Source: CAZCQP01 sp964500895
Lineage (GTDB): Bacteria > Bacillota > Clostridia > Lachnospirales > JAISER01
Assembly (NCBI GenBank): GCA_964500895.1
Contig: CAZCQP010000066.1
Location: forward strand, 1 to 11,638
Direction of reading: 5' to 3'
DNA: 11,638 nucleotides
In this document: positions 5,803 through 11,638 of the stretch, in pieces
How positions within the stretch are numbered: the stretch's first letter is position 1
Layout: every line of letters starts with the position of its first letter
Made by a program: the position numbers and the translations under genes
Notes under the pieces: generated by a model
What the model was told of the DNA's origin: nothing
Database searches by the model: none
The model's input: only the letters and a program-made list of their open reading frames with translations

Positions 5803-7083
5803 ATGCAGGTGGAAACCGTTGACAAAAATAAGGTGAAGCTTACCTTTGAAGTGAATGCAGAACGTTTTGAAGAGGGCTTGCAATTTTCGTACAATAAAAA
5901 TAAGAATCGTTTGTCTTTGCCCGGATTCAGAAAAGGCAAAGTGCCTCGTAAAATGTTGGAAGCCCAATACGGCAAAGAAATTTTATTTGAAGACGCCATC
6001 CAGTTTGTGTTACAGGATGCTTACAAAGAAGCTGTGAAAGCCCAAGCGCTGGACGTGGTGTCCAAGCCTGAAATAGACGTGTTAAGTGTGTCTTCGGAAG
6101 AAGGGGCTGTATTTACAGCCGAAGTGTACATTAAGCCCGAAGTGACCGTCACCAACTATAAAGGGCTCACCTATCCTAAACCAGATGTGGAAGCCACAGA
6201 AGAAGAAATTGGGGCAGATTTAGACAGAGCCCGTGAAAAGAACGCCCGTTTAATTACCGTTACAGACCGCCCAGTGCAAACCGGCGACATTGCCACCATC
6301 GACTATGAAGGTTTCATCGACGGAGTCGCTTTTGAAGGCGGCAAAGGCGAAGACCATGACTTAACCATTGGTTCCGGCCAGTTTATCCCAGGCTTTGAAG
6401 ACCAACTGGTGGGCAAAGAAACCGGCAGCCACGTGCAAGTGACCGTTACTTTCCCTGAAGAATACCACGCCGAAACCTTAAAAGGCAAGGCTGCCATATT
6501 TGAAGTGGACATCAAAGAGATAAAAATGAAGGAACTGCCAGAGGTGAATGACGAATTTGCCCAAGATGTTTCCGAATTTGATACTTTGGAAGAATACAAG
6601 GCCTCTTTAAAGGCAAAAATAGAGGAAAGAAAAGCCACGCTTGCCAAAGAAAAGAAAGAAACCCAGCTGCTGGAAAAACTGGTGGCCAATGCTGAAATGG
6701 ATGTGCCTGCCGTCATGGTGGAAACCACCCAGGAAAACATGGTCAACCGGTCTTTAGAAGGCATCAGACGGCAAGGCATTCCACCGGAAGCTTATTTGCA
6801 ATACATGGGCCAAACCATGGAATCCTTGAAAGAAATGTATGCCCCCCAAGCAGAAGCCCAAGTGAAAAGCCGGTTAGCGCTTGAAGCTGTGGCTAAAGCT
6901 GAAGGCTTCGCCGTTACAGAAGAAGAAGTTGATGAAGAAATTGGCAAGATGGCTGCAGGCTACGGCATGGACAAAGAAAAGCTTTTAGGCCTGATTGGTG
7001 CCGATGAAAGAGAACAGCTTAAAGAAGACGTCTGTGTTAGAAAAGCCTATGAATTAATTGAGGAAACTGCTGTAGAAGAATAA
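5803..7083 (+). CDS. tig: Trigger factor, ribosome-associated chaperone and peptidyl-prolyl isomerase
   Basis: Trigger factor binds the large ribosomal subunit at the tunnel exit and shields nascent chains in the cytoplasm. From the ATG at 5803 it has 426 residues, normal for the family. The N-terminal ribosome-binding domain carries the signature GFRKGKVP at residues 41-48. The FKBP-type isomerase domain spans about 159-241 (GDIATIDYEGFIDGVAF, IGSGQFIPGFEDQLVG). The helical chaperone arms form the rest, rich in Glu and Lys. AAAGGAGG (5787-5794) is 8 bases from this ATG but only 2 from the in-frame ATG at 5797, so 5803 is preferred. A longer frame open from 5752 has no ribosome binding site. 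It is followed 15 bases later by clpP, the standard tig-clpP-clpX operon. Confidence 0.97.
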   Translation: MQVETVDKNKVKLTFEVNAERFEEGLQFSYNKNKNRLSLPGFRKGKVPRKMLEAQYGKEILFEDAIQFVLQDAYKEAVKAQALDVVSKPEIDVLSVSSEEGAVFTAEVYIKPEVTVTNYKGLTYPKPDVEATEEEIGADLDRAREKNARLITVTDRPVQTGDIATIDYEGFIDGVAFEGGKGEDHDLTIGSGQFIPGFEDQLVGKETGSHVQVTVTFPEEYHAETLKGKAAIFEVDIKEIKMKELPEVNDEFAQDVSEFDTLEEYKASLKAKIEERKATLAKEKKETQLLEKLVANAEMDVPAVMVETTQENMVNRSLEGIRRQGIPPEAYLQYMGQTMESLKEMYAPQAEAQVKSRLALEAVAKAEGFAVTEEEVDEEIGKMAAGYGMDKEKLLGLIGADEREQLKEDVCVRKAYELIEETAVEE

Positions 7084-7098
7084 TTCAAGGAGGCTGTT

Positions 7099-7677
7099 AT
7101 GAGTTTAGTTCCTTACGTTATTGAACAAACCAACCGGGGCGAACGTTCCTACGACATTTATTCCCGGCTGTTGAAAGACCGCATCATCTTTTTAGGTGAA
7201 GAAGTAAACGATATTTCTGCAAATGTGGTTGTTGCCCAGCTGTTGTTTCTGGATGCAGAAGAGCCGGGCAAAGACATTAACCTGTACATCAATAGCCCCG
7301 GCGGCTCTGTAACCGCGGGTATGGCCATTTACGACACCATGCAGTACATTAAATCCGACGTGGCCACCATTTGTGTGGGCATGGCAGCCAGCATGGGTGC
7401 GGTGCTTTTGTCCGGCGGGGCAAAAGGCAAGAGAAGCGCACTGCCCAACGCCGAAATTATGATTCACCAACCCATGGGCGGGGCCAGAGGCCAAGCATCC
7501 GATGTACAGATTCATGCAGAACACATCATTAAAACAAAACAAAAGTTAAACCGGATTCTTGCCGAAAACACCGGCAAACCCGTAGACGTTGTGGCGGCAG
7601 ACTCTGACAGAGACTTCTTCATGTCTGCCGAGGAAGCGTTGGCCTATGGCTTGATTGACGTTATTGTAAAAAGATAA
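7099..7677 (+). CDS. clpP: ATP-dependent Clp protease proteolytic subunit ClpP
   Basis: This is the serine peptidase that forms the double-heptamer chamber of the Clp protease and degrades substrates fed by ClpX or other Clp ATPases. At 192 residues it is full length. The catalytic triad is S98 (in GMAASMGAV), H123 (in IMIHQPMGG) and D172 (in SDRDFFMSAEEA), matching the numbering of Bacillus ClpP. The oxyanion-side motif INSPGGSVTAGMAIYDTM spans 65-82. The N-terminus LVPYVIEQTNRGERSYDIYSRLL is the typical axial loop and start, so few residues should be processed away. AAGGAGG (7087-7093) is 5 bases from the ATG. Between tig and clpX in one operon, it is expected to be the partner of the downstream ClpX. 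Confidence 0.98.
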   Translation: MSLVPYVIEQTNRGERSYDIYSRLLKDRIIFLGEEVNDISANVVVAQLLFLDAEEPGKDINLYINSPGGSVTAGMAIYDTMQYIKSDVATICVGMAASMGAVLLSGGAKGKRSALPNAEIMIHQPMGGARGQASDVQIHAEHIIKTKQKLNRILAENTGKPVDVVAADSDRDFFMSAEEALAYGLIDVIVKR

Positions 7678-7706
7678 CGACCATTTTGAACTAGGCCGAG
7701 GAGGCT

Positions 7707-9011
7707 ATGATGACAACAAAATTTGAAGAAAGAAAAATGCTGCGTTGCACCTTTTGCGGCAAAACACAAGACCAGGTTCAAAAGCTGATTGCCGGGCCTA
7801 ACGTATACATTTGCAACGAATGTGTGGATTTGTGCTACGACCTGTTGGACGATGAAGGCATAGACATTCAAAGCCCGGTGGACGAAGACTTTAAGCTGCC
7901 AAAGCCAAAAGAAATTCGCACATTTTTAGATGAATACGTGGTGGGTCAGGACGAAGCCAAAAAAGCGCTGGCTGTGGCAGTGTACAACCACTACAAACGG
8001 GTCATGATGAGTGACTACGTGAAGGAAGTGGAGCTGCAAAAAAGCAACATTTTGGTGGTTGGACCCACCGGTGTGGGTAAAACCTTTTTAGCCCAAACCC
8101 TGGCGAAAATGCTGAACGTGCCCTTTGCCATTGCCGATGCCACAAGCCTGACAGAAGCGGGCTATGTGGGCGAGGACGTGGAAAATATTTTGCTCAAGCT
8201 TATTCAAGCGGCAGATTACGACATTGAACGGGCAGAGCGGGGCATTATTTACGTAGACGAAATTGACAAAATTGCCAGAAAGTCCGACAATCCTTCCATT
8301 ACCCGGGATGTAAGCGGGGAAGGCGTGCAGCAGGCATTGCTTAAAATATTGGAAGGCACGGTGGCTTCAGTGCCCCCTCAAGGCGGCCGGAAACACCCCC
8401 ACCAGGACTTTATCCAAATTGATACCACCAACATTTTGTTTATTTGCGGCGGTGCTTTTGGCGGCATTGATAAAATCATTGAACAGCGGCAAAATAAAAA
8501 CGTTATCGGGTTTGGTGCCGAATTGAAAAGCAAAAAGGAACGCACTGAAAACGATGTGTTGAAAGACATTTTGCCCCAAGACTTGCATAAATACGGGCTT
8601 ATTCCTGAAATCATCGGCCGTTTGCCTGTGATTGTTACATTAACCAGCCTGGACGAAACCGCATTGAAGGCCATTTTAACAGAGCCTAAAAATGCGCTGA
8701 CCAAGCAGTACAAGCATTTGTTCGAGCTGGATGACGTGAAGCTGGAATTTGAAGATGAAGCGTTGACGGCCATTGCCGGGCTGGCCATTGAGCGGGAAAC
8801 CGGGGCCAGAGGGCTGCGGGCCATTATTGAAAGCTTTATGCGGGATATTATGTACGACGCCCCATCCGACGAGACGGTGGAAAAAATCATCATCACCAAG
8901 GATACGGTTGTTGACAAAACGCCCCCTGAAATTGTGCATAATGAAAACCGGGAGCCTTTGGTTAAAAAACGCAGAAAGCGTAAGACCAGAAAAGCTTCTT
9001 CTGTTAGCTAA
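7707..9011 (+). CDS. clpX: ATP-dependent Clp protease ATP-binding subunit ClpX
   Basis: ClpX is the AAA+ unfoldase that recognises, unfolds and threads substrates into ClpP. It has 434 residues. The N-terminal zinc-binding domain carries C14, C17, C36 and C39. Walker A is GPTGVGKT at 119-126, Walker B IIYVDEID at 180-187, the pore-1 loop GYVG at 152-155, the RKH pore motif at 228-230, the ClpP-docking IGF at 267-269 and sensor 2 GARGLR at 366-371. All key residues are intact. CGAGGAGG (7697-7704) is 2 bases from the first ATG (7707) and 5 from the second (7710), so translation may really start at 7710, giving 433 residues. The C-terminus bears an unusually basic tail, KKRRKRKTRK at 420-429. 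It lies 29 bases after clpP with no promoter seen between, and a strong terminator follows. lon does not follow. Confidence 0.98.
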   Translation: MMTTKFEERKMLRCTFCGKTQDQVQKLIAGPNVYICNECVDLCYDLLDDEGIDIQSPVDEDFKLPKPKEIRTFLDEYVVGQDEAKKALAVAVYNHYKRVMMSDYVKEVELQKSNILVVGPTGVGKTFLAQTLAKMLNVPFAIADATSLTEAGYVGEDVENILLKLIQAADYDIERAERGIIYVDEIDKIARKSDNPSITRDVSGEGVQQALLKILEGTVASVPPQGGRKHPHQDFIQIDTTNILFICGGAFGGIDKIIEQRQNKNVIGFGAELKSKKERTENDVLKDILPQDLHKYGLIPEIIGRLPVIVTLTSLDETALKAILTEPKNALTKQYKHLFELDDVKLEFEDEALTAIAGLAIERETGARGLRAIIESFMRDIMYDAPSDETVEKIIITKDTVVDKTPPEIVHNENREPLVKKRRKRKTRKASSVS

Positions 9012-9023
9012 GACGAATAGGAA

Positions 9024-9064
9024 AAGAGCCCATCACAAGCAATTGTGCTTGGGCTCTTCTTTTT
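9024..9064 (+). terminator. Rho-independent terminator of tig-clpP-clpX
   Basis: The outer stem AAGAGCCCA (9024-9032) pairs perfectly with TGGGCTCTT (9050-9058). An inner stem CACAA/TTGTG (9034-9038 with 9043-9047) closes on a GCAA loop. A CTTTTT tract follows directly (9059-9064). It lies 12 bases after the clpX stop. Confidence 0.9.
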
Positions 9065-9078
9065 GTTGGCAAAAGACC

Positions 9079-9213
9079 TTGGGGCTTTGCCCCAAACCCC
9101 AACCGCTTTTTGAAAAAAGCGGTGCAAAAACTTTGCTAAATGCCGCAAAGCGGCATTTAGGGAAAAAGCTTTTTGAAGGGCTTGGGAAACTTTTTCTCCA
9201 AAAAGTTTCCCAA
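9079..9213. repeat. Cluster of five consecutive palindromes (mosaic intergenic repeat)
   Basis: Between the clpX terminator and the BCCT gene lie, in order: TTGGGGC/GCCCCAA (9079-9095, 3-base loop); ACCGCTTTTT/AAAAAGCGGT (9102-9123, 10 pairs); CTAAATGCCGC/GCGGCATTTAG (9136-9160, 11 perfect pairs, AAA loop); the 12-base palindrome AAAAAGCTTTTT (9163-9174); and a 14-pair perfect hairpin with arms at 9182-9195 and 9200-9213 and a CTCC loop. The 10-mer GCTTTTTGAA occurs twice (9105-9114 and 9168-9177). No open frame explains it. Such GGGGCTTTGCCCC-plus-CTTTTTGAAAAAG mosaics resemble dispersed intergenic repeats I recall from clostridial genomes, but a genome search is needed to show copy number. 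Confidence 0.8.
9182..9213 (-). terminator. Possible terminator or 3' stabiliser of the BCCT gene
   Basis: The 14-pair perfect hairpin starts 5 bases after the BCCT stop codon on the minus strand. The stem contains GGGAAAC and a run of T, but no T-tract follows directly on the minus strand, so true Rho-independent termination is uncertain. The convergent clpX transcript has already been ended by its own terminator. Confidence 0.35.
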
Positions 9214-9218
9214 TATCT

Positions 9219-10787
9219 TTACAGTGACATTTTTTGCCCGGCTTCACTTGTGCCGCTATACGCCTGGCCTGCTTGCTTATCCTTGGTTACCGTAGGGTCT
9301 GTGGAAAAAGCCTTATACATGGCGTATACCAACACCCCGCAAACCAGCATAAACGGGAAGGCCGCCACAATGGAAGCCGTTTGCAGCGCCGTAAGCCCAC
9401 CAACCGCCAGAAGCACCGCCGCCACAAGCCCTTCAATAACGCCCCAGAAAATTTTCAAATTTTTATGGGGGTTTTGCACACCGTGGGAAGTCATCATGGC
9501 GCAAACAAAAGTGGCAGAGTCTGCGGAGGTGATGAAGAAGGTGCAAATGAGAATGGTGGCGATGGTGGAAGTAACCGCTGCCATGGGCAATTGCCCCAAC
9601 AGTGCAAACAGGGCGTTGGCCACATTCAAGTTCACTGCTTCACTAATTACCGTGTTGCCCGCCAGTTCATAGTTAATGGCAGAACCGCTCATAATGGACA
9701 GCCATATAAAACTAGCCAACACCGGCGCAAACAAGGTGCCGATAACGTATTCCCGAATGGTTCGCCCCTTGGAGATTCTGGCCACAAAGCCGCCCACAAA
9801 AGGCCCCCAAGCCAGCCACCAAGCCCAATAAAACACCGTCCAGCCGCCCAGCCAGCCGGGTTTTGTGCTATAAGGGTCGCTCCAAAGGCTTATTTTCATA
9901 AAATCCTGTAAGTAGGTGCCGATGGAATCGGTTAACACATTGAGCAAAAAGACGGTTTGCCCGCCAAAAAACAGCACAAAAAGCATGATAAGTGCCGCAA
10001 TAAAAACGTTCAAATTACTTAAAAACAAAATGCCTTTTTCAATGCCCGTAACGGCGGAAACAATAAAAGCAACGGTAACCACCACAATGATGGCAACGGT
10101 GATGGTGTTGGTCACAGGCACGTTGTATACATAATTAAGGCCGCTGTTCACTTGCATAGCCCCTAAACCCAAAGAGGTGGCCACGCCGAAAATGGTGGCA
10201 AAAACGGCCAAAATATCCACAGCTTTGCCCATCCAGCTTTGTGCGCCTTTTTCTCCATACACCGGAATAAGGGTAGAGCTGATGAGGGCAGGTTTATCTT
10301 TTCTAAATTGCCAATAGGCCAACGCCATCCCCACAACACCGTAAACGGCCCAGGGGTGCAGCCCCCAGTGCACAAAGGTGGTTCGCATAGCAATATTGGC
10401 GGCTTCAACCGTACCGCCCTGGCCAAAGGGAGGGTCTATGAAATGGTAAATGGGTTCCGCCACGCTCCAGAACACCAGGCCAATGCCCATGCTGGCGCTA
10501 AAAAGCATAAAGAACCAGGACGAGGTTTTAAATTCAGGCTTATCATCATCTTTACCCAGCTTGATGTTACCAATTTTGCTGACGCACAGGAAAACCAGAA
10601 AAAAAACAAAGACGGTGAGTATGATGAGATACAACCAGCCAAAATTGCCGGTAAAAAAGGATAGCCAGACCCCAAAGGTAGGGCCGGCGGAATCAGGGAA
10701 AATGACGGCCCAGGCTACAAAAAACAGTGAGATAAGGGCAGAAATCCAAAATACACTTTTGTCAATTTTACCGAATGGCTTCTCCAT
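9219..10787 (-). CDS. BCCT family transporter (betaine/choline/carnitine type)
   Basis: This is a secondary transporter of the cytoplasmic membrane, 522 residues with about 12 membrane segments, for trimethylammonium solutes such as glycine betaine. It shows the family signature GWTVFYWAWWLAWGPFVGGF (315-334), whose tryptophans at 323, 324 and 327 line the substrate box. It also has the glycine-rich SMGIGLVFWSVAEP (99-112) and FITSADSATFV (418-428). T420 and S421 correspond to the Na2-site pair of sodium-coupled BetP, which favours sodium symport over CaiT-like exchange (inference). It lacks the long charged C-terminal osmosensing tail of BetP: only about 30 mostly polar residues follow the last membrane helix. 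The start is ATG, with AAGGAGG 7 bases upstream. It is convergent to clpX and follows the TRIC-type gene on the same strand after 99 bases. Likely roles are osmoprotection or supply of betaine or carnitine for anaerobic metabolism. The substrate is not determinable here. Confidence 0.96.
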   Translation of the reverse strand: MEKPFGKIDKSVFWISALISLFFVAWAVIFPDSAGPTFGVWLSFFTGNFGWLYLIILTVFVFFLVFLCVSKIGNIKLGKDDDKPEFKTSSWFFMLFSASMGIGLVFWSVAEPIYHFIDPPFGQGGTVEAANIAMRTTFVHWGLHPWAVYGVVGMALAYWQFRKDKPALISSTLIPVYGEKGAQSWMGKAVDILAVFATIFGVATSLGLGAMQVNSGLNYVYNVPVTNTITVAIIVVVTVAFIVSAVTGIEKGILFLSNLNVFIAALIMLFVLFFGGQTVFLLNVLTDSIGTYLQDFMKISLWSDPYSTKPGWLGGWTVFYWAWWLAWGPFVGGFVARISKGRTIREYVIGTLFAPVLASFIWLSIMSGSAINYELAGNTVISEAVNLNVANALFALLGQLPMAAVTSTIATILICTFFITSADSATFVCAMMTSHGVQNPHKNLKIFWGVIEGLVAAVLLAVGGLTALQTASIVAAFPFMLVCGVLVYAMYKAFSTDPTVTKDKQAGQAYSGTSEAGQKMSL

Positions 10788-10827
10788 GAATAAACCTCCT
10801 TTTTAATATAGGTAATCACCTCTTTTC

Positions 10828-10833
10828 ATTATA
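10828..10833 (-). promoter_or_regulatory. Possible -10 box for the BCCT gene
   Basis: The 99 bases between the two leftward genes are strongly AT-rich. A perfect TATAAT on the minus strand lies about 40 bases before the start codon. No convincing -35 sits 16-18 bases upstream (the best is about TCTTTT), and the AT bias makes a chance match likely. Confidence 0.35.
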
Positions 10834-10886
10834 ATTTTTAAAGAATTTCAAAAGATAGCAAAATATTTACAAATTTTAAAACAAAT

Positions 10887-11570
10887 TTATATTTTTGGGT
10901 TGGGGGGCTTTTTCTCATTGCGTAAATGCACCACCGGCAAATGCAAATTGCGGTAAGTGGTTAACATGCGAATGACCACCACCATGCTGGCCGGAATGAG
11001 CATGGCGGCAATGTGAGGAAAGCCCTGTATTTTCACCAGCAGGCAAAACAGCAGCCCGCCCAAAATGGAAGCCACTGCATATATTTCCCGCTGTAAAATG
11101 AAGGGAATGCGGCCCACCAGCACGTCCCGGAACATGCCGCCCCCAATGCCGGTTATCATGCCAGTGAAAATAAGCAAAAACAGAGAGTCTCCATGGCCTA
11201 ATGTGATGGCCAGGTTAATGCCCGTTACGGTGAAAATACCCAGGCCCACCGCATCGCACAAGGTAAACAGGCCTGTATAAAAGCCATAAAATTTACTTTG
11301 TACCATGTCTTTAAACGGCTTGTACAACACAAAAAGGACAAGGGCTGTTGTAAATGCAACGGCACAGTAAATAGGATTCACAAAGGCACGGGGTGGGGTG
11401 TTGCCTAGAATGATGTCACGGGTAATGCCACCCCCTACCGCCGTGACCATGGCCAGAAAACACACACCAAAAAAGTCCAGCCTGCGGGAAAACGCCCCCA
11501 ATGCGCCTGAAATGGCAAAGGTAACCGTGCCAATAAGCTCTAAAACAAAAATAATATGCTGTTCACTCAT
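10887..11570 (-). CDS. TRIC cation channel family (UPF0126) membrane protein
   Basis: This is an integral membrane protein of 227 residues with seven predicted membrane helices. It is built as two tandem UPF0126 repeats. Each carries the hallmark glycine-rich motif: GGGITRDIILGNTPP (46-60) and GGGMFRDVLVGRIPF (143-157). Bacterial members are homotrimeric cation channels with one pore per subunit, and the two GGG motifs bend the pore helices. The physiological role in bacteria is poorly known, with potassium or counter-ion flux proposed. The start is ATG with AAGGAAG 6 bases upstream. It begins only 16 bases after the end of the partial gene to its right, so the two are probably one transcript. 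A cationic tail (RNEKKPPNPK) ends the protein. No intrinsic terminator is evident after it. Confidence 0.94.
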   Translation of the reverse strand: MSEQHIIFVLELIGTVTFAISGALGAFSRRLDFFGVCFLAMVTAVGGGITRDIILGNTPPRAFVNPIYCAVAFTTALVLFVLYKPFKDMVQSKFYGFYTGLFTLCDAVGLGIFTVTGINLAITLGHGDSLFLLIFTGMITGIGGGMFRDVLVGRIPFILQREIYAVASILGGLLFCLLVKIQGFPHIAAMLIPASMVVVIRMLTTYRNLHLPVVHLRNEKKPPNPKI

Positions 11571-11586
11571 GGTTATCTTCCTTTAT

Positions 11587-11638
11587 TCATTCCGTAAGCA
11601 GTGCATCCACCTTGGTTTCGCCCAATATGGTTAGCCCC
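11587..11638 (-). CDS. 3' end of an unidentified gene, cut by the window edge
   Basis: One minus-strand frame stays open from the right edge to a TGA at 11587-11589 and encodes the last 16 residues, GLTILGETKVDALLTE. The reading is supported by its placement: the stop is followed at normal operon spacing by the ribosome binding site and ATG of the TRIC-type gene. Too little is visible to name a family. Confidence 0.5.
   Translation of the reverse strand, partial: GLTILGETKVDALLTE

Noticed and set aside
6303..6779. Antisense frame within tig (158 codons)
   Set aside because: The composition (Ser, Phe and Trp runs) mirrors the Glu/Lys-rich trigger factor on the other strand; it has no start signals.
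8378..8917. Long antisense frame within clpX (179 codons)
   Set aside because: It is fully opposite a certain ClpX coding region, with Ser/Phe-rich low-information content typical of a shadow frame.
8773..9672. A 299-codon plus-strand frame running from clpX across the repeat cluster into the BCCT gene
   Set aside because: It is out of frame inside clpX, crosses a strong terminator and palindromes, and then runs antisense to a clear BCCT transporter. It has no ribosome binding site and no recognisable family.
9234..9911. 225-codon plus-strand frame antisense to the BCCT gene
   Set aside because: The opposite strand encodes unmistakable BCCT motifs throughout; this frame has no ribosome binding site or family resemblance.
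1..11638. CRISPR arrays, tRNA or rRNA genes, insertion sequences, riboswitches
   Set aside because: I saw no regularly spaced direct repeats, no cloverleaf or conserved rRNA segments, no transposase or integrase motifs, and no recognisable riboswitch core in the intergenic regions.

Overview
The window looks like a draft-genome or metagenome scaffold from a low-to-moderate GC Gram-positive bacterium, most likely class Clostridia. The reasons are the AAGGAGG-type ribosome binding sites, the sigma-A-type promoters (several with an extended -10), a YesM/YesN-type two-component system beside an LplA-type sugar-binding protein, an EFR1-type flavodoxin/ferredoxin fusion, and the tig-clpP-clpX order. 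A run of exactly 100 N (4236-4335) joins two contigs, so the left part (1-4235) and right part (4336-11638) are not proven neighbours. No stretch longer than 300 bases lacks a gene, apart from the N run lying inside a 170-base intergenic interval.

Left contig: an extracellular solute-binding protein reads leftward (55-1671, apparently from a rare ATT start). It is divergent from a response regulator/histidine kinase pair reading rightward (1825-4235) whose genes overlap by ATGA. The shared 150-base spacer holds two opposing promoters and a near-perfect 16-base palindrome. The likely role is sensing and import of an oligosaccharide or a similar solute. No ABC permease is visible in the window.

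Right contig: first comes a two-gene operon of a MerR-family regulator and an EFR1-type protein (flavodoxin-like half plus two 4Fe-4S clusters). It is driven by a promoter with the 19-bp spacer characteristic of MerR control, with an inverted repeat filling that spacer. Next is the protein-quality-control operon tig-clpP-clpX (trigger factor, Clp protease, Clp unfoldase) with its own consensus promoter and a strong terminator after clpX. lon, which often follows clpX in Firmicutes, is absent. A 135-base cluster of back-to-back palindromes then separates clpX from a leftward-reading BCCT-family (betaine/choline/carnitine type) transporter, preceded on the same strand by a TRIC/UPF0126-family membrane channel gene and the 3' end of an unidentified gene at the right edge.

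The most interesting items are the MerR-EFR1 module with its readable MerR-type operator/promoter, the palindrome mosaic at 9079-9213, and the unusual ATT start with a signal peptide lacking a lipobox. Nothing here clearly amounts to a wholly new defence or mobile system.
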